A DNA stretch of 64,000 nucleotides from Ciona intestinalis (Eukaryota; Chordata; Ascidiacea; Phlebobranchia; Cionidae), in contig NW_004190364.2 of assembly GCF_000224145.3 (NCBI RefSeq), positions 1 to 64,000 of the forward strand, given 5' to 3'. A model generated the notes under the pieces. The model saw only the letters and a list, made by a program, of their open reading frames with translations, was not told the DNA's origin and ran no database searches. How positions within the stretch are numbered: the first letter of the stretch is position 1; every line of letters begins with the position of its first letter. Below, piece after piece: positions 42,301 through 54,800 of this stretch. The translations under genes were made by a program, and so were the position numbers.

Positions 42301-43445
42301 ATTGGTTTAATTGCCAAAATGTACAACAGATACCTTGGTAAGGTCTGGTTTCGAATTTAGACCACATTCCACACCAAGGGCAGAAACCAGTCTTTCAGCA
42401 TCAGTTTTTGTAATAAGGCCACATTGGGTTGTGTTAAATGGAAGAATTCCTAAAACTTTTAATATTTCAAGTTGATCTGGTGAGCATCTACTGCAGTAAA
42501 TGTGTAACTCAGCACATGTTCGATTGATCTCAGAGATGCTGAATTCTCGCAAAACTGAGGTCAGAATCTGATCAATAAATAAAACTATTGGTCAGTAAGT
42601 TAACATGTGTCTAGTTAGCATTTCCTTAATGCAAGTAAATAACATATTGCCTACTGTATTAGGTAAAGAATACTCTATAGTAGTAAACTAAAAAGGGTAG
42701 GTTATGCTGTTTCCAAATGCACAAATATAATATTTAAAAATGTAGATATTATAATACTGAGATATTTTTGAGGCAACAACTTTTAGAAAACAATAAAACA
42801 TTATCCACATAATATGACATATATTAAATAAGTACCTGAGGTAAACAGAGACGCTTTTCGCCGCCAACAATAAAACAAGAAATGCGTTCTCCTGCTAGAA
42901 TAGTTTCTGATCTTTGTGTTGATGTATCATTTGGCATGAGTAAAGGTATTTGTATCAGAGGTGGGGGTGGAATCGGTGGTGATTGTTTATTTTCCTGAAT
43001 GGAAACGATGATTTTTACGAAATTTAGAAGTAAAATTTTCAGTTTGCCAATTTGGAATTTATTTTGTTGAGATTTAATGGAGAGATCAATACCATCAATC
43101 TTACATAAGCGTGATGATCTTCCAAATCATAGAAGTTGCAATGTTTTCATAAGAAAAAAAATAGTATTACAAGAGTAGACTATTCATACATGATCATGTT
43201 TAAAATGTACTGCAAATGGTTTATATTAAACAGGATCCCATTAATTTATGAACACTAATGTTTCAAAATGCACAAACCTTAAACCACAGTTGAGCAGCTA
43301 AAGCAGAATAACTACTAGGTCCACTTAAACTATCAGCACTGCTGAGTTGGTAGCAGTTCAAAGTTGTTTTCAAGCTTTCCGAATAGGTCTTTCTTCGTAA
43401 GTTATCCATGGCAGCATTGATTTGAATGTTAGCGGCACCGTACAT
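36316..43445 (-). CDS. SKI: SKI / SnoN-type nuclear corepressor of SMAD signalling, complete
   Basis: Represses TGF-beta/BMP targets by binding SMADs and corepressors in the nucleus. Fifteen exons, all in phase, 803 aa: 43445-43278, 42994-42836, 42567-42334, 41794-41637, 41565-41364, 39753-39657, 39596-39467, 39404-39342, 38804-38722, 38591-38137, 38026-37904, 37779-37688, 37237-37114, 36912-36757, 36483-36316. N-terminal motif [20 protein letters not shown] at residues 24-43; Ski/Sno/Dac domain at about 77-176 ([46 protein letters not shown]); SMAD4-binding SAND-like zinc domain at about 192-260 ([33 protein letters not shown]); [10 protein letters not shown] linker as in SKI; charged coiled coil at about 583-745 ([36 protein letters not shown]). 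Tunicates may have one SKI/SKIL gene, so SKIL is an equal name. The first Met (43445) follows an in-frame stop; Met13 is an alternative start. Confidence 0.93.
39754..41363. other. SKI intron 5, largest intron of the gene, with a CpG-rich block
   Basis: No SKI exon is seen here. 40060-40260 is clearly richer in GC and CpG than its surroundings (GTTCAAGGGGCGTCTCGAGT, ATTACCGCGGATCGCGGCGC). The frames it opens match nothing I know and have no splice context, so it may be a regulatory segment or a repeat. Confidence 0.35.
41821..41842. repeat. TA dinucleotide microsatellite
   Basis: A run of about ten TA units in SKI intron 3, just 5' of the exon at 41794 on the minus strand. Confidence 0.85.
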
Positions 43446-45825
43446 TAGCAGAATGAGTAAGATACTGTTCTTGTTATGTTAGTTTACAAAACATGTTCTA
43501 CTACCTTGACAAACTTCTGGATATTAATCATTAACAATGAGAGCGAGGAGTAAAACATTCATTGCGTAAAAGCTAATTTCTAAATCAAGGAAAGTTTGGT
43601 TTTATTGATTATAACTTGTTTTTATAACCATCAAATATTATGATTTGTACATCGTAATAAGTAAGTATTGTATCTGCTAACTGGTGCACACACATGACAC
43701 ATGCTTGCATAGTTTCACATTATAGTTGTTTAGATTAATTTATGTCATTAACTCTTACAGGCCAAAGTTAAACTTAAAAACTAAACTTATTCATAACAAC
43801 AACAAAAAACAAACACAAGTAGCAAAGTATTGTAGTAAATACTATTATACTTAAAAGTGCGGTCGTAACATTTTTGAATTTTCAATAAATAAATAAATCC
43901 AAACGATTTTAGCCACTGCGAATCATTAGACGCCTGCAACGCTATACCATTAACTAAATCCTTGTAGCAGCAATAAGGAGGTGTTTACGCACTCGATGTA
44001 TCCTATCACACCACGTTACACACAACCTTTCCACTGCCAGCACGCAAGGGCTAACTATGAGGTTTCACTCACTCTTGTGTTAGAGAACGATGGAATTAAC
44101 ATGAGACAGTGAGAAGGTGTGTGCCTACTATGCGTGCACGACAACTTTGTGTGATCGCGTGGCTTCGCTAGCACCGTCTAGACGTTGTTGTCGGCCAGCC
44201 TCATAGGGGACGGCGGCTCTTCCTTTTGACTACGTATACCCCCGAACATTTGGTAACGTACTCACTGCCTGAATCAATCCAACAGTGTTTTCTGGCGAAC
44301 CTAAGAGACTGTTATAAGAGACCAAACCCAGAGACTGTTATAAGAGACCAAACCCATATAAATCTTTGCATTCCCGACTGGTAAATTTTTGTACCACCAG
44401 CATTATAGTTGTGTAAAAACGACGATCCTCTACTGCATCTTACCGTGTAAAAACTACCACCGAGACAGAAATCATTCGTTTGTTGCGCTTGCCTATTTTG
44501 CGATGGGTATTATACTAACTTTGGTTATCCCTAGTGCACCAAAAGCATAACGTTTTCAGACCCCAAGCACATGCGGTACTGTCTGGTGTAACGGTTGATA
44601 AAGAGTATGTCGCTACGCGTATACTGCTTCACTGGGGAAGCGCATATCGACTGGAAGTAAGGATAAACTTTCAAAAATTTTGATTCTCGTAAACATACAA
44701 CACCCTTGCTCTGCAAACACCAAAAGGAGAACGTAGTCGACACCGGACGTCAAAGCCAGTTTGCTTGTACAAAATTTGATATCAAAGGCCAGATCAAACA
44801 CTATCAAAAGGAATAGTTTTAAAATTACATAAGTCATAAACAATGGAATTTACATTTTACCAACAATGTACGACTGGTTCTGCAGCAGTTGTTATATCAC
44901 ATGAATTTGAAAACAGGTTTGTCTCAGAAAATACATGGTCTGTATTTGTCGGTGAATTACGATAGTTTATAAAATAACCAGGTCCCTTTTATAGCCTGCA
45001 AACACACACTTTTAAACTAAACTGGTCATAAGAGTTATACTTTTGAGTTTTGAAAAACATTCAAAGAGTAAAGTGAAAAAAATCTCGGGAGGAAAATACA
45101 ACTTTAACTAAAATGTGAAAGAAACACATATACTCAAGGTAGTTAGAGAGGTAGCTATTCACCATCTTGCATGTTTCAATACATTACAACATGCCTTAAA
45201 ACAAGAATATGCAAATTTACATGGATACACTATAAAATATGTTGAGATATTTCAACCTTACAATATTGTAAATGTAATGCATCATCTATGATCAACAATC
45301 CATTTATATGTTTAGCTGTTGGAAAAGTTATCATAAAAATAAAACCTTTGTTAACTTTGGGCAAAGACCCATTAAGACACCAATAATAAAGCTAAATTTT
45401 ACTAGTTTTAACCATATAAAACAAAACAGAGAAAATTGGGTTACATTTAAAGAATACAAACTGAATAAACTCCTGGATTATAATCTATAACCAACAAATA
45501 ATGGCCAGCAAAATGTAATTAGTTGCAGACTTTTTGTAAAACCACATATTTTTTTTTCATTTTAAAATTACATGCAAACTACATTGTTTTATACAAGGTA
45601 GCCAGATTACATCAGAAGGTTACAATACCTTCAAGAAATCAACGTGCAACCCAACAATGAGATTCACATATCCAATAAATATAGAAAATTAAAACTAATA
45701 CAATGCCTCATCCTGAGTGCTGTAAAAACTAATAATCTTCCTAAATGCGATACAAATTAAGATATACCAGCTTTATCATTAAGTTTGAATGTTACAATAC
45801 ACATTTGGATGTCACTTTTTGGACA
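43446..45825. other. SKI upstream region and ZSWIM8 3' flank
   Basis: Both neighbouring genes are on the minus strand, so this holds the ZSWIM8 3' UTR (toward 45825) and SKI regulatory DNA (toward 43446). 43900-44800 has higher GC than the flanks and no exon I can support. Confidence 0.45.
44304..44355. repeat. 26-bp direct tandem duplication upstream of SKI
   Basis: AGAGACTGTTATAAGAGACC followed by AAACCC occurs twice head to tail with no mismatch, about 0.9 kb 5' of the SKI start. Confidence 0.9.
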
Positions 45826-48800
45826 TCAAAGAGATAGACCAGTATTAATCTTTTGCCACAGTTCATTTTTGCAAGCTTTCGACCTTCGAATACTTTGCAA
45901 TACCTGGTGAGAAAATTATTTTGTTAAGCAATTTCTTAAAGTAACATCTTGATGTATGCTGGAACTCATTAGAACAGTTAAAAACCAAATTTAATGATAG
46001 TAATATATTAAAACCAAAAGCCTTATAAGATTTAACGTAACTGATATATAAATATTGAAGCACACAACACAGTAAGATTAAATAATGATATTGTCTTAAG
46101 CATTTAGGATGTACTAAATATAATCAGTATATGCAACAGCTACTGATCTAGAACAAACAAACCTCATTGAATTGTAGAAGACCACCAGGAGACATGCAGA
46201 ATGCGCCACGTGCAGTGTGCACAAGTGCCACAAAGTCATCATAATCACTTGTATGATGTATGTGGTATAACCGGTTGTGAATGAAATGAACATACATCTG
46301 TAAACACTTGCTGAGGATTGGATGAAGAAATGGTACACGAAGATTAGCACACACCTATAAAAACCAACAAATCGGTAACACTAGTTTTAGATCATTTTTC
46401 TATATTTAATACTACATCAACATCTAGTATACTTCATAATTAAAATTATGGAGTGACTTTATTAAATATAATAAATATATTATTTCATTTATAAAAAAAT
46501 CGTAGTATATACTCTTTTATATAATGTTTCATTTTTGACATTTGCGAAAACAAATTTCCTGTTACGTGACATGTATATGTTCTATGTTAAAATGTTGAAG
46601 GGCTCATGTACATATAGCTTTAGACAGGCACGCTTACCACTGTGCTGCAGCCTCGGTATTAATATTCTATTAATTAAATAAAAATGTTGTCCTTTAAAAT
46701 CACAAAAATAAATACGCCGGAAGAAATCTTTCACATTTACATTATTTCCTATTATATACAAGCTATAAAGTTTTTTTAAATATAGGAGTCTTTAATACTA
46801 ACAAATACACAGTTTAAAAGTATATATATACTAAAGGCACCTGCTGGTTATTATTTTCAGAGAGATATTTAGCAGTTTCGAGCGCAATATCTTGCAGAAC
46901 GAAGGGAGAAGAAACACCACCAACTGCAGTTACACAGAACTGCTGCACATACTGCATTCCTGTTTAAAGTATTATGTAATGTAACTGTTTATGTATTTAA
47001 ACTTAGTTATTAAAATTATATAACTCTGTAATTTTAGTTTCTTTGTAGGATGTATAACTATTTATATGAAAAAGTTTCACTGAATACATAATATCTCATG
47101 TTTGTGTAAACCTTGCCAAGTGCTTATACAAAGGTAGTGAACATGTTTGAGTATTTTGGATCACAACTAAGCACATATTATGCTGATCTCATGGACAGCT
47201 AAAGAATTGTAAAATCAACCATTTGTAAGTCAACAACCGAATTACAATGTCGTTGATATTTGTAAACAAAATGTTGGTTTTATGAATCCTACTTTACTTA
47301 TTAAAACTAAACTAATCCTCACCTAATTTGATTGAGAGCTTTAGTATCCACTTCACATCACTTGCATAGGGCGGGTTCCTCGCGTATTTATTATTTGGAC
47401 GATCTTCCGTTCTCTTTGTCAGAAGATCAAGTGCCAACATTCCAACACGGAAAGCACTTTGTAACTATTAGAAGAAAAATTAACTTTTAAAAACCTTATC
47501 TAAGGAATGCTAACTTATAAACAATTGAACCAGAAATTACTTGCAACAAACTAAAAAGATTGGCAGAGGCAATATTGAATAGGCCTAACATGAAAAATAA
47601 AAAAGTTTTGTTATATTTTCTGAGGTAGGCTGATATAGAATGTGTGATTCTATAAACAGAAAACACCGAAGCAGCTCTTTAGGCAAAAAATAAATAAATA
47701 AATTTATCGTTGGATTGATTCTGATTAGAAGGGAATAAACACAACAGAACATGGTGTATAACACGAGATCTGTTTAAATTTATTGTTTCTACTATGCCTG
47801 ACAGCAATGATTTATATACAGATGATAGTAATGATGCCTATTCTTAAATTAGCATCACAATTCCTTACTTGAGTCGAGATAGGCGAGCTCTGAAGATTTA
47901 TTCCGGGAATTGGTGGAAGTTGAGGATTGCTCTGATGATGAAGTTGATGATGATGATGCGGGTCTGGGAGGAATGGACCTCGACTTGGATGATATTGAAG
48001 AGCATGAAGATTTGAAGTTGGCATCGGAACCTGAAATAGAGAAATTTACTTGTGACATCATTAATACGAAAAAAAGTACTTAACTTTTATATCAAGGTTT
48101 GAAATAAAACTGCGGCAGCTCATATAAGCTACCGATCATAAGCACTGCACAATTGGCAATATCCAATTATTTGTAGACTTCCAGACTATACAGCATAAAA
48201 CCTAAACCTGACTATTTGGTATTTTAAACTTTTAAAATAATATTAAAAAGGGCATCTCAAAAAAGCTGTCATATGTTACCATAGAAAAGCTTTAGCTTCA
48301 CTGAACATCGATATCTGTTGTTTGGTTAAGGACGAAAATGTAGGTTACATGAATTTGTGGAATAAAAAACTTACCAGGTTGATAGCTGGAGCAGGATGTA
48401 GATGCACTGCTGCATAGTGTGGTAAAGGTGGCATGCCTGTAGACACTCCATTAATTTGTGGATCCATAATGGTTGGGGCAAAACCATGGAATATTGGGGC
48501 CGGGTGACAAATTGGGGGGATTCTTGGATCCTTTTAATAAATGAGTGAAATTAGTAAAATTATTATTTAAAATATGAAAAACAAACACAAAATTTGCATG
48601 AATAATTTTATGCACAATATGTAAAACAAAACTACGTAAAACATTTTTTTGTGGACAAGAAAACTTCATCATCATATAACACAGCATACAATACCTGTAT
48701 AGTTATAACTCCACCACCAGGTAATACAACTCCACTAACAGATACTGGAATGGTTTGACCAGATACAGTGTGTGCAACTGTCCTTGGAGCCATCGTAACA

Positions 48801-51800
48801 ACGGGAAGTGCTGAAACAAAATCCTTCATGAATATATAATCGTATGATTGTTGGTTATGTTATATGAATGTTTTTCTGTAAAAGTAATACTGGCAATAAG
48901 TGTGGACAATTGTTAGTGAGTCACACATGATGGGAAAATTATTAAGCCAAAAGGGTAAAAAATAAACCAACATAATTACAACACATCACTGTTATGAAAG
49001 ACATGATTAACATTAGTATACAGGGACCTAAATACTACATATGGCTTAACAGTTGCAGTTTGGTTAATCTATATATTAATATATTATGAGAAAACAATCC
49101 AGAGAAACAAGTGAATATAATAAATATGATAGAATTTTCGCATTAGGACAGTATAGTAGAAGTTCACATAGAATTGAAATGACAAACCATACCAACCTGT
49201 ATTAGATGATGATGAGATTGTTGTGTTCACACTGACTGGTGCAGTGGCTGGACGAGCAACCTCATTCCCAGCATTTCCACTTTCTTCATTCACCTGTACG
49301 TATGCTTAACGGTCAGACTAATTTACCAAATAATCTTATACACAAATATAAAAAGCTATAACTTATGTGAATTATTGCATCTGTACATTATTACTTCTTA
49401 TTAAAAATAACATTGAGATTTAAAATTAAATAACTATGGAATAAAATAAACTTATTGACACTTGGCAGACTATATAGTTTTTTTAATAAAGTTATAAAAC
49501 TTCTTATTTAAAAAAAAAACTGTTTTATAGCGAAATTATAATACTTCGCAATTAAAAAAACTAAACCGGTGTACAACATGACCATTACTTGGCTACACCT
49601 GCTACCGGTACTTACAGTTCTATGAATCCATTCCCACTGTCTAGCAACATCAAACAAGACTTCAGGATAAACTCCACCTCCTCTACCAGCTTGTTCAACT
49701 GCATGACAAGCCTTTTCTAACATGGGAGCTCCCTGGATTATATTAAAACAATTACAAAACTATTCCCTTGATTTAATATAACATTAAAAATGAGAAATAC
49801 ACTTATATTTAGAGCATTGCACATTTGTTAAAATCTCACATTTAAATTACTAATTAATCTTTTGGCTGGTTGTAAGCCTTCTATCGTGGTACCAATATGA
49901 GGTTCAATTTAAAAACAAAATAAGAATCCTCATTCAAAGAGTTGTTCCAGCACTAATTATCGAATTGAACATTTATAAAAATTTTAAAACACTTTATTAT
50001 AAAAGTTGTTGTAAGCACCTGTTCTCTGCATTGAAGTAAAGCTCGCTGTATTTCATTCGGATTGAGAGCATGAGCGTGTGGGAGAACACTAAGGGCAAGT
50101 TCAGCTGCTCTACGAACAGTAGTGCTGTCTCTACCTCGTGATGCACGATCAGCAAGTGATGCAGTTTCAGGTGGGGTAAGATGACCCTCCCATGAATCAA
50201 CCAATATATGAAGAGCTGCACTTCCTATTTCCATTGCTTGACCTGGACACACAAAATATAATCATTGTTTTTACAAAATACAAAAATGCTATATTTTATA
50301 CATTATGCTTTAAACTGACCATAAAGATAAACACAATACTCAAGGCAGAAAACATCTCAAAATGCATGGATATACAACAAAGGGTTCTTATTTATAAACG
50401 TATAAACAATAAAAGTATAAGAAGTAATATACCAGTGATCCAAGACACATGTGAAGAGTAAGTCCTACTGAGCCAGTTAGGTGACACACAGTTATGAAGG
50501 CCAAGAGCATATAATCCAATCTCAAATGCTGCCAATACCAGGTTTCTATGAACTCCAGATTGATTGTTACCTTGTGGTTGCTGTATAAAGATTTGGGAAG
50601 TTTTTATATTCTATAAATTTACGTTAATTAAATACAACGACAAATACAACAAGGATACATAAAGTTTAACTATTATCTCAACTATCTCTGAAAGCAAAAA
50701 AAAACTTTTATTTCTTAAAGATAAACACAACAGTTGCAAAAACATTAAACCAAATATGTTAAGTTTGTAACCTATCATTCGGCCGTAGAATAAAACACGT
50801 TTATTATATGATTTATTGTCTGGCCCAACTTCCAACTTCTCAACAAGGACCTTACCCACGTAGAATCGAAAATGAATTACATCACTACCTGCATGAATAG
50901 TGAAGTACTGCTGTTCCCACCAGCTTTTACAAGAACATTCTTTGCAAGTTCAAAGAAAAAATGAGCAGCAGCCTCGGATGGTTGGTTGGGTAGATCGGGA
51001 ACTGAGGTCGAATTCTTTCCACGGTTCTTTTAAATATAACAAATATTATATATGAGATCAAACTGCACAACCGAGTTATAACTCAAGAAAATTAAAAATG
51101 CTGCCAAAAAAGCAATGAAAAATACGGAGTATTAATTTAAATTGCAATAATTTAGGTTTCAGTGATGTTAAACTTTTTGAACCCAGATCTACTTTTTGGT
51201 TATCAAAATGACCACTATGTGTTCATAAAAACCATTTAAAGTTATAATTAATCCATACTCGTACATACATAGGGTTTTAACGAGTGGAAGTGTAGCAAAT
51301 ACCTTTCTGTAGTTGAACAATGACTTCGAATTATTAGCAGAGCTACTTCCTGGAGCAACAGGTCTTGGTGGGGACCGGGTGGATTGCGGGATACGTGGGA
51401 CTTCATGAACTCGCTTGTTCTCGTTTGAACTAGTTCCCACTGATTCAACGCTACTACTGCTACCACTGTGAAGGTTTAAAATGGTTAAAATTCAAATAAA
51501 ATCATTTTTAAAACAAAAACATTGTAAGCGAGAAAAGCTCTTCCATTTTTTTGTGATTTTAAAGGAGGATCTGCTTTAGAAGAAGATAACACATCTACTA
51601 AACATTACCTATTAAAATGGTCAAATGATTTATACCTGTCACTGCTTGGGCTCGAAGGATATCTTTGTGTAAGCCACGACGAACCACCTGTCACTGCACC
51701 AGGTGGGTTGGAAAACTGGTTCACCCCGTTACTGAGATTCCGACGTCGTAAACGTGGTGATGTGTCACTCAGCATTGCTTCCTCCGATGCAGAACTATTC

Positions 51801-54800
51801 ACATTCGCCAAACCTGGTGTGATAATGAATAAAAAATGTAATTATGATCCATTTTCTTGTTGTTACCAGGATAAAAAAAAGTGTTTCTTCAGCTGCTTGT
51901 GCTATCTTTCAGTCTGTCTGTGTTTTATAAACCATTTATTGTTACCAACATGTTTAGTATCCAAATATAGTGGTTGGCAGTTAGACTGTAGTTAACATTA
52001 TTTATTTTGGTGCTTAAATCACTTAGGTATATTTGTTATAAGTTTGTTTCAGTGTATTTTTATTGTTCTAGATTTGTTCATTTTCCATGCAAGAATTTAC
52101 TGAAAAAATAGGGTTGCTAGGTTAGTCAAAAGAACAACCGAAACAAAGTTTACAATTTTCTAGACTTGCAGGTGTCCCTTTTATAATTTAAACCTGCTCC
52201 CAGTTACAATAACTTTGTAGGTGTTTTTTTTCCGAATGAATAACAATTGGGATACAGTTTATAATCGTTAAGTTGATGTAGTAATACAATAACTAGTTGT
52301 AATCAGAGCATAAATAGCAATTAACATCAGTTATTAGACTCACAATGTTGTTTTCTCTTGGGACGAACAGTTGGCGACCTCCATGATAACTTGGAGTCTC
52401 TTCGAGGAGGACTGCACACGGTGGATGAAGATGGATAATCATCCTCGCAACTCGAGGACTTTACATCACCATGAGGTCCACGAAGATTTAGAGCATCATC
52501 TGTTGAAAGAAGGTGTGAATACCATATGTTATACAGTAACGATTCTCATAACAAACAAATTCACACCACACAAATGGTTGGTGGGGGGCATAAAATAAAC
52601 TTTACTTTTAACATTTATTAGTTTTATATTCATGAAGGCAACCTGAATACAATGTTTAAAATTGATAAGAAAATTCTATCAGCAGGAACAGAATAATAAA
52701 GTTGAAGTAACAATATTCCAAAAATCCCTGTTGTTAGGCAATTATAAATTATGCTCAAAAATCTGAGGTCTATATTCATAAAATTTCTTATACATACAGA
52801 TATTTTAAATAACTTTATAGGAATGGGAAAGTCCAAGTCTTACCATAATGTCTTAAGTTTCTCACATCATCATCATCTGTGCTTTCATCTGCTCGACTTA
52901 TGTGAGGACTTTCTCTATGAACCTGAGATAAACAAAGAACGTGCAAAACAGGAACAAAACTTTTGCGAAATTATTGATAATCAATAAACATTAAACCTAC
53001 AATCAACCAATAAGAACAGACTTATTATAATTACTCAGCTTGTTTTATTTTCCTTAGCATGTATAAAATATGTTTTCAGCACATGGTAAATATAAATAAT
53101 ATAACAACCAATATATATTTGTAAGGTAAGATTTAACATATTATTGGTGGATTCGAATTTTATCGACTGAATGTTGATCTTCTACTCTTGGGTCAATATG
53201 GCTGGTTATTTAAATTGGTTGAATTTACAGTGGTTTACTCATATGAATTATTAGTGTATAACTGGTAAAAATTGTCATAAAAGGATTTTAATATTAGGTG
53301 GTCAATGTTTTGTTTTGATTGCTTGCTTATTATTTGAGTTGAAAGAATTGAAAAGCACTGGTTTAAATACATAGTTCTGTTTCAACTCACATTATATCCA
53401 CTGTTTCCAGGTTGATCAGGTGAATTATTGAAGTCATTGTGTAAGTTTCCATCGGAGGCACCTGTGTGAGTTTGTGTGCGACGAGTGGTTGCACTCGAGC
53501 ATGACGGGAAAGCCGATGAAGCACGAAGGTTTGATGAAAGAGTCTTGTCAAGTAAACTGTCGATAATCTGTCAAACATGGAGAAGAATGAAGTAGAAATA
53601 TTTGACTCAAGTTTTATTCATTTTTGAACTAGGTTGTATAATTGTGATAAAGAATCAAATTTATATGTAATACGAATATGTTATAATGCCAACTCAACCA
53701 TTATGACTTCACGGCATTAAAATAGTTCAAGCATTTAATTTGCGATGTATTCATCATTCTTAATAATCTACACATTATCACAATTTTAATAATAACAGTC
53801 TTTACTTAATATTACCATTAAGCATAGATTTCAGCTATCCAATTCCTAATACTTTTACGACAAAAAATTGTAAATATTTTTAAAAGTAGACCAAATATTC
53901 TCAAGATTTTTTAAAATATATAGTGTAATGTAGTCTTCGGCGTTGATTTTTGTTTATCACTGATTTTGTGTGTATTTCATCTACACCAGATCACCAAAGA
54001 GTTAGAACATCAAACCCTACGTAAGCGTTGATTTTTGTTTATCACTGATTTTGTGTGTATTTCATATACACCAGATCATCAAAGAGTTAGAACATCAAAC
54101 CTTACGTACCAATCTTAATTTGTGTCGCTGATCTTTATACAGAAGAAGCATTTGTAATGCAAGTTCACCCTTTTGTTTGCGTGTTCCTTCACATAGCAGT
54201 GGATGCTCAGCTTCAGACACATTGATCTGCACGTTCAAACGTTTCATGTTATTATAACATTTAATATTAGACCAGTGTCGTGAAATACCTTGAACCCAAG
54301 AGCAGCAACAGCAGCTGCAAAACCAACTTCTTGCTCATTTGAAGTAATTTCTCGTCTTGAACTGTTCGAAGCAGTGCGGCCACTTTGTGAAGTTACTGGA
54401 AAACAAGATAGGTAAAGAAGTGTTAAAAACCACAGTTGTTGTTCAAGTAAAAAGTTCAGAGCATAAATGAAAACAAAAAATTGTAATTTTACTTCTATGG
54501 GGTAATGGGTCAAGTCTGGCCTAAATCCCAGGTCCTCACGGACCTCACCCATACAGAATAGAATAGAACTTTACTTCTATTTTTGTTATTTAACGTTCTC
54601 CTATGATACAACAATAAAAAAGATAATGAGGTGTAGATTCCACACAAGTTAATCAACTAATAACATCATATATTTACCTGTTTGACAGAATGCATCGAAT
54701 ATGAAAGTTGTTAGCATGAGTGGGAGAACATGTTGAAAGTCATGAGTTGCCTCAATATTTGCGAGAACATTCGCTTTCTCACAAAGTTTTAAAACTTCAC

